Below are positions 59,221 to 64,000 of a stretch of 64,000 nt of DNA, in pieces. The stretch comes from Ladona fulva. Taxonomy: Eukaryota > Arthropoda > Insecta > Odonata > Libellulidae. The notes beneath the pieces are model-generated. The model did not search any database and was not told the origin of the DNA. It saw nothing but the letters and a program-made list of their open reading frames with translations. Position 1 is the first letter of the stretch, and each line of letters opens with the position of its first letter. The stretch is taken from positions 2,989,294 to 3,053,293 of the forward strand of contig KZ308312.1 in the NCBI GenBank assembly GCA_000376725.2, read 5' to 3'. The position numbers and the translations under genes are program-made.

Positions 59221-61331
59221 CCAATCCCTTTGGAAATTTTATTATTCCCTCCCCTTTTTTCATAATTTGTAAAAAAATTAAGGAATGTTACTATAATAGC
59301 AATGTTTATGATTTCTGAAGGAAAGCATTTACCAGAAATGTCTCACGATTTTATATTCTAATTTTTAATGAAAATAATGCTCATTGAAAATAACAACAAA
59401 AATACCAGAAACTATACAAGAATTTATTTTATATATTTGTAAGAGCAATTTAGATGAGTCAATACAATTGTCTCAATTTTAACTGGCAATAATGAAACAA
59501 ATATTTCATATTTCAGCTATGGAAATTAATTCAATATTAATGAAGGTACTACCATGAAGTAATATTCAGTAAGATTACTCTATGTCACTACTTTCTTATG
59601 CCATTTTAAATTACTATTTACGAGTAATCTAAAATTATAAACTAAGAATGACCTTTTCCACTGCCTATAAATGTTTTGTGCAAAATTAGGCTGCAGACCA
59701 CATTGTAAAGTTTGTTTGATGTCAATTGTCAAATAGGTTTGATGGTTTAAATAAGCTAATTAATAATAATAATCAGCTGAAAGAAGTGACAATCTTCAAC
59801 AACTAGATTAGTGCCATGTCATAACTTTCCTTACTTTGCTGTCAAAAGAGAGTGGTTGAGAATATTGGAGAATAAATTGCAGGCGGTTATGAAGCATTCT
59901 ACATAGTTCACAAGTCTATGGAGACTTTCTTATCAAACGATTAGTGTTTTCAAGAACATTTTAGAGGGAAGAACCAGCCTATCTTACCTTACTTATGGCT
60001 GAGGCTTCTTTTCCTTCAATTTTTCAACATCAAATGCAATGAGGGTTAGTTGATTTGATTTTTCTGAAGTGACATATGAACCTTTTAGCTGCGACAATCT
60101 ACTAAAGTCAATTTGATGTTCATAGCCCTAAAGCTGCATCTAATCCAAATGGGAAGCAAAGGGGTTAAGAAATGCATTTCTTGAAGTAAAATTCATATCT
60201 TTCCCCTTTGAAAAATCTTAGTCTAAACTATGGATAGGAATTTTAACAAAAATGCTACTTGGGTTTCTATTAGTGTCTTTAATTTAAAAGATATTTTTTC
60301 CAGAAAATATACATTCAGAAAAGGTTCTGAATATAAGTTTTTTTGAAATAAGAATTTTTTCCTTAAGTTTGGAAGATTGCATGTAAGCAAGCTTCTGAAC
60401 ATATACATAGCAACATAGAAATTTCAACAATAAGTAAAGATTGAACTAAATATTGAAAGAAATTTAGGTGAATTCAGTAACATTTTTATAGCTCTATTGA
60501 AGCAATTTGTGTTTGAAAAGTTAAACATTGCACTTCAAGATTACTATAGACATTATTTTTGCTTTTCTAAACACTTAAACTTTAATTTTGCCAGTCACCA
60601 TTAAAGATGTGCCCATTTATACAGAACTATGAAGACATATTTCAAGTGATACATTACTTGAAAAAATACCATTTTGTCTAATTCTGAAATTGTTTCTTTA
60701 CATCATAAAATTTTTAAGTGTTAAATATACTGACAATTAGAATCTAGAATTCAACTTTATACTACCGTTAAGTCTATGGAAATTCTTCTAAAGTTGTTTT
60801 TCAGTCAAGTTGATTGTGAAAGACAAATTTCTCAATTTTTTTAAACATCCACTGCATCTGTACTATTTTCATTCTAACACATTTCTTTCTTATTATGAAA
60901 ATATGTCTTTACCTCAGAAGATTGAGCTTTAATAGCTCTTAAACTATTTAAAAAAATCCCCATTCAAACTTATGATTTTCAAATTTCTCTACAGATTTTG
61001 AGAAGTTTCAATATTCTTAAGTTATAGGTAATCTTTCTGAATTGCTAGATAATTTGTTTATGATAAGTTAGCTTTGCTAAATTTCAGCATTATTCATAAA
61101 AGGAATGAAGAATGTATGATACAAGCTAATTAATTTTTGTGGGAATTATTGAATTATTATGGAGTGTTTATCTTATAACAGAATTCAATAAAAATTCCAG
61201 ACTTAACCTCTTCAAATTTATTTGAAAACATGTCTACCCTCCAAATGTCTTGGTACAGTAGGGGATGCAAAACCTTTGCCCAACTCGAAGATTTTGAAGT
61301 TCAAAGATTGAAGATTTTGAGTAGTTTTCTC
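59221..61331 (-). other. CpG-free 3' region of the minus-strand gene
   Basis: Very few CpG (about 7 from 59,281 to 61,320 by hand count). No exon is convincing. On the minus strand an AATAAA lies at 61,217-61,222, about 110 nt after the stop codon at 61,332, which would give a short 3' UTR; further AATAAA words lie lower. The CpG depletion continues to a sharp edge near 59,220, so transcription may extend that far. Confidence 0.4.
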
Positions 61332-61492
61332 TTAGAGGAGCATCCAACTGGACCATTTTTGCCTTCTGTCCTTGTGCTCTGAGAACAGTGCTTTATCAAT
61401 GGCTGTACACAGAATAATACAAACAATTGTTCTAAATGCAGCCATTAACCAGCATAGCAGAACAGTGTAAGAATAGAGCCAAGAAAATTGAT
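61332..61492 (-). CDS. Terminal coding exon, unrecognised membrane-segment protein
   Basis: On the minus strand an acceptor with a T-rich tract (TTTACTTTTTCAG) is followed by 161 nt. In phase (two bases completing the previous codon) this encodes QFSWLYSYTVLLCWLMAAFR, then TIVCIILCTAIDKALFSEHK, then DRRQKWSSWMLL and a TAA at 61,332-61,334. The first half is a hydrophobic stretch long enough for one membrane segment; the end is charged, so the predicted topology is a C-terminal membrane anchor with a short tail. The only internal ATG leaves 37 codons, so a simple long-ORF search would miss the exon. The family is not recognised. Joining to the exon at 62,680 needs one intermediate exon of length 3n+2; a 26-nt candidate lies at 62,341-62,366. 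Confidence 0.6.
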
Positions 61493-62340
61493 CTGAAAAA
61501 GTAAAATATTCAATACAAGTTTTTAATTATGTACAAAACCTTATTTTTCAATTAAGAAAATGATCTTGGGGACTTAGCACTATTTCTGATATCAAAGAGT
61601 TCAAAGGGTTAAATTAGAATAAAGGATTAAAAGTTAACCTTCCAGTATATACTATAAAGATATCTGTAGATTTTCTATGATTTTTGGGAACATTATAGAA
61701 AATTTAACTTTATTTCAAACATGAGGGGCAGAAGTACAGAAGAATAAATAAATTAAACCTCTTAGGTTTAAAGAATGAAGAAAGATAGCAAACAGGTAAT
61801 AGGAAACTGATTGGCAGTACTTTAAGGAGAAATAATGGAAAAATATATATCCATAAATTTTTTCATGGACTAATTGAAAATTACCTAAGAGTTACCAAAA
61901 GTTTCAAAATTAAATCCACAAAGTAGCAGAGTTAAAGTGGAAAATTAACTGATGGGCTCAAATATTTTCTGAGTGAATGCAATTCATGATGATGGTACTT
62001 AACTAACGCAATTAAGGAAAACTCTGCCGAGGATAAAATACAATTGAAACACTCAGGAATAATGAGAAAATCAGCTAAAGTGAAGATATGGATTAAACTT
62101 TATAGAGGAATCTGATCTATAAGACCAAAATACAAGAATGATTCAAATAATTATTAATAATAGAGCAAGTAACAAGAAAGTGAAAGAAAATATACACATG
62201 AAATTACTCCAGGTTTGCAAACATACACAGCAATGGTGGAAAAGGAAAACTAAGTGATGTTTTAATATTGGAAATTTGAAAAGTATCAACAATACTGAAG
62301 ATTAAATATAAGATAATTATTTAAATATTATAAAACTTAC

Positions 62341-62366
62341 CACAGAAAATAAGATTAAACAAAGAA
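62341..62366 (-). CDS. Candidate 26-nt micro-exon linking the minus-strand exons
   Basis: Minus strand: acceptor ATTAGTTCAG, exon, donor GTG|GTAAGT. Its length (26) restores the frame between the exon at 62,680-62,821 (ends with two bases, TG) and the one at 61,332-61,492 (begins with two bases, AT), adding CSLFNLIFC and a D across the last junction. An alternative acceptor at 62,441 gives a 100-nt exon (62,341-62,440), but that would put the terminal exon in a frame that stops after 15 residues. Frame logic favours the short form, yet this is inference. Confidence 0.3.
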
Positions 62367-62679
62367 CTGAACTAATACTCCAATTTATCCATAAAAAGAT
62401 TCTACATAAATACTTTACTACACAAAAGCAATTAGGATAACTATTAACCAATGAATGAATATTAAAACTTAGTAATACCATAAAATATGAATGAACCATT
62501 TCATAATTATGTAATTCTAAACAAAATTATGCTTGCTTTTTAAATCAAACTTAAGGGAAAAATCAAATTACAATTTATTTAAATGCTACAATACTATCGT
62601 TATTACTGCTGTAAACATTCTTTTCCTTTGGTTTCTTTTTAAGATAAAATGGAAAGAAAAACAGGACAATATCACTTAC

Positions 62680-62821
62680 CATTGCAGTAGATTGATTTTT
62701 CCATCAACACCACTATCAATAGATTCTCTACAACTTAAACTTTCATCTTCACAGACCAAAAGTTGCAGGGTGTCAATAAAGCTGCTTCCACTAGAATTTA
62801 TTTGAAGTTTCTTGTTAATAT
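62680..62821 (-). CDS. Internal coding exon, unrecognised protein
   Basis: Minus strand: acceptor TTTTTCAATTTAATAG, 142 nt open in one frame, donor CAATG|GTAAGTGAT. The frame encodes INKKLQINSSGSSFIDTLQL, then LVCEDESLSCRESIDSGVDG, then KINLLQ. It enters with two bases completing a codon and leaves with two bases (TG). The residue mix (serine and acidic stretches, no low complexity) and both consensus splice sites argue for a genuine exon. The upstream exon was not found with confidence. The protein family is unknown to me. It sits in the most CpG-depleted part of the window. Confidence 0.65.
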
Positions 62822-63909
62822 CTATTAAATTGAAAAATAAAATATGACTTATTATTAAAGAAGAAAATATTTATACAAATATTTAGGAACATTCAGAAAG
62901 CTGATACTGTAAAATCTTTAAGGATGCCTCACAGGTTACATTTTGCAATTCATTTTTATAAATCAAAGATGAATTTGTTTCACATCATATTGTTCTAGTA
63001 CAAAACGAATACTTATAAAAAATTGTTCTCTTATATTTATTACTCTCTGCTGACTTCACAGTTTCAAATCATGATTCACTAATATAGTATTTGGTCATCT
63101 TTATTACCCTCTAATTATTTTCAATAACACATCATGTAAAACTTATGGAAGAAACACACTAAAAATAAAATATGTTGGTAAACTAATAACTTTAATATGC
63201 CAGTAGGCATACAAACTCATATTAACATTCATCCTGAAAATTTTGCATATCAGTTGCAGAATTATTAAATGAAACATCTTCTAACAGACGAAAAAATGTT
63301 GGCTTCAACATCAGGAATTTGCAAGGTTTGATAGGTCATTCGACGGGTTCTACTGAGGATGATGTGTACATACCTTTCAGCTATCCCATGTGCAAAAAAA
63401 ATAGTGCCAAATGCAATTTTTACCAATGCAGTTAGTCAATGAAAAACTCAAACTTAATTGCATGGTAATACAATTTTTGTAATTGGCTTATTATTAATAA
63501 TGGCCTTTTATCAGATTAATGAAATTCTGTAGAAGTAATTTATGCAATTATATCAAAATAATTGAGTGAAATAATAAAGCTTTAAGTGTCTTAATTAAAT
63601 GACATGATGACTAGTGAAAGAAAATATAAATGTCAAATAAAGTACATTCTTTTTGTAAACAAGTCCCATTTCCATATCCTCAGAAATGTATAAATATTCC
63701 AAAGAAGAACACTACAAGAATTAGTTAATTATACATAATGGAATGTTTTTTGAAGCAGAATTTTTGATAAAGCGAAATATGGTCAAAGTAAAAAATGCTG
63801 CAAGTTTGTAGGTAAATGAGAGATGGAATTTAAAGAAGGTGGTATCATGGATTAAAATGAGTAAAGCTAAAGGATAAAGGAAAGGAAGGTAACTTAGTAG
63901 ATTGTAAAA

Positions 63910-64000
63910 CCTACGAAAATCCCAAAGGAATAACAAGTGTGAAAAATAGCGACACGACTGGGACTCGAACCCAGGTCTCCCACTTTCCGGGCAGGTATTC
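63910..64000 (-). mobile_element. tRNA-derived SINE, family S2, cut by the window edge
   Basis: Minus strand: GAATACCTGCCCGGAAAGTG, GGAGACCTGGGTTCGAGTCC, CAGTCGTGTCGCTATTTTTC, then ACACTTGTTATTCCTTTGGG. Complete B-box block and tail; the head continues beyond the window. Its left edge coincides with the end of the CpG-depleted block. Confidence 0.8.

Overview
The window is eukaryotic nuclear DNA, most likely from an arthropod and probably an insect. The coding sequence is split by GT-AG introns. One gene is recognisable as the arthropod pinocchio family. The rest is AT-rich and full of short non-autonomous transposons, tRNA-derived SINEs and 5'-truncated non-LTR retrotransposon relics. The species cannot be named from this. 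There are no operons, no CRISPR array, no rRNA and no tRNA gene I would trust.

Layout. From 1 to 20 kb the sequence is gene-poor and repeat-rich: tRNA-like heads and SINEs (1.2, 1.35, 1.53, 2.2, 5.3, 9.6 and 19.3 kb), RT relics (1.9, 5.1, 7.9-8.6 and 15.6-16.4 kb), and three small DNA transposons (13.65-14.31, 16.61-16.90 and 16.91-17.25 kb). Around 20.2 kb, inside a GC-rich and CpG-rich island, there is a well-formed arthropod core promoter: an exact Inr with a DPE at the canonical spacing. It is followed by an ATG-free leader and a splice donor. From 20.45 to 45.5 kb I see no coding exon. The stretch contains further repeats, including a hAT-like element with an 8-bp target duplication at 37.06 kb and an 81-bp TTAA-flanked palindrome at 32.1 kb, and it may be one long first intron. 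Pinocchio is encoded on the plus strand by three coding exons between 45,517 and 47,019 (162 residues), apparently with a long CpG-poor 3' region reaching about 50.6 kb. Two more spliced-looking exons at 57.6-58.1 kb could be an alternative 3' end or a separate gene. A second gene, minus strand and unrecognised, has at least two exons at 62.7-62.8 kb and 61.3-61.5 kb; it lies in a sharply CpG-depleted block (about 59.2-63.9 kb).

Most interesting points. (1) The CpG content is sharply domained: about 15 CpG in 4.6 kb at 59.3-63.9 kb, against roughly one per 12-15 bp in intergenic DNA. The depleted blocks coincide with the two transcription units, which is the expected footprint of gene-body germline methylation. 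(2) A duplicated coding-like fragment has one copy inside and one copy outside such a block, and three CpG sites that can be compared are all TpG or CpA in the inside copy. (3) The minus-strand gene has exons too short to appear in a simple long-ORF search and predicts a membrane-segment C-terminus. I found no new multi-gene system; the window's novelty lies in its repeats and in the compositional footprint.
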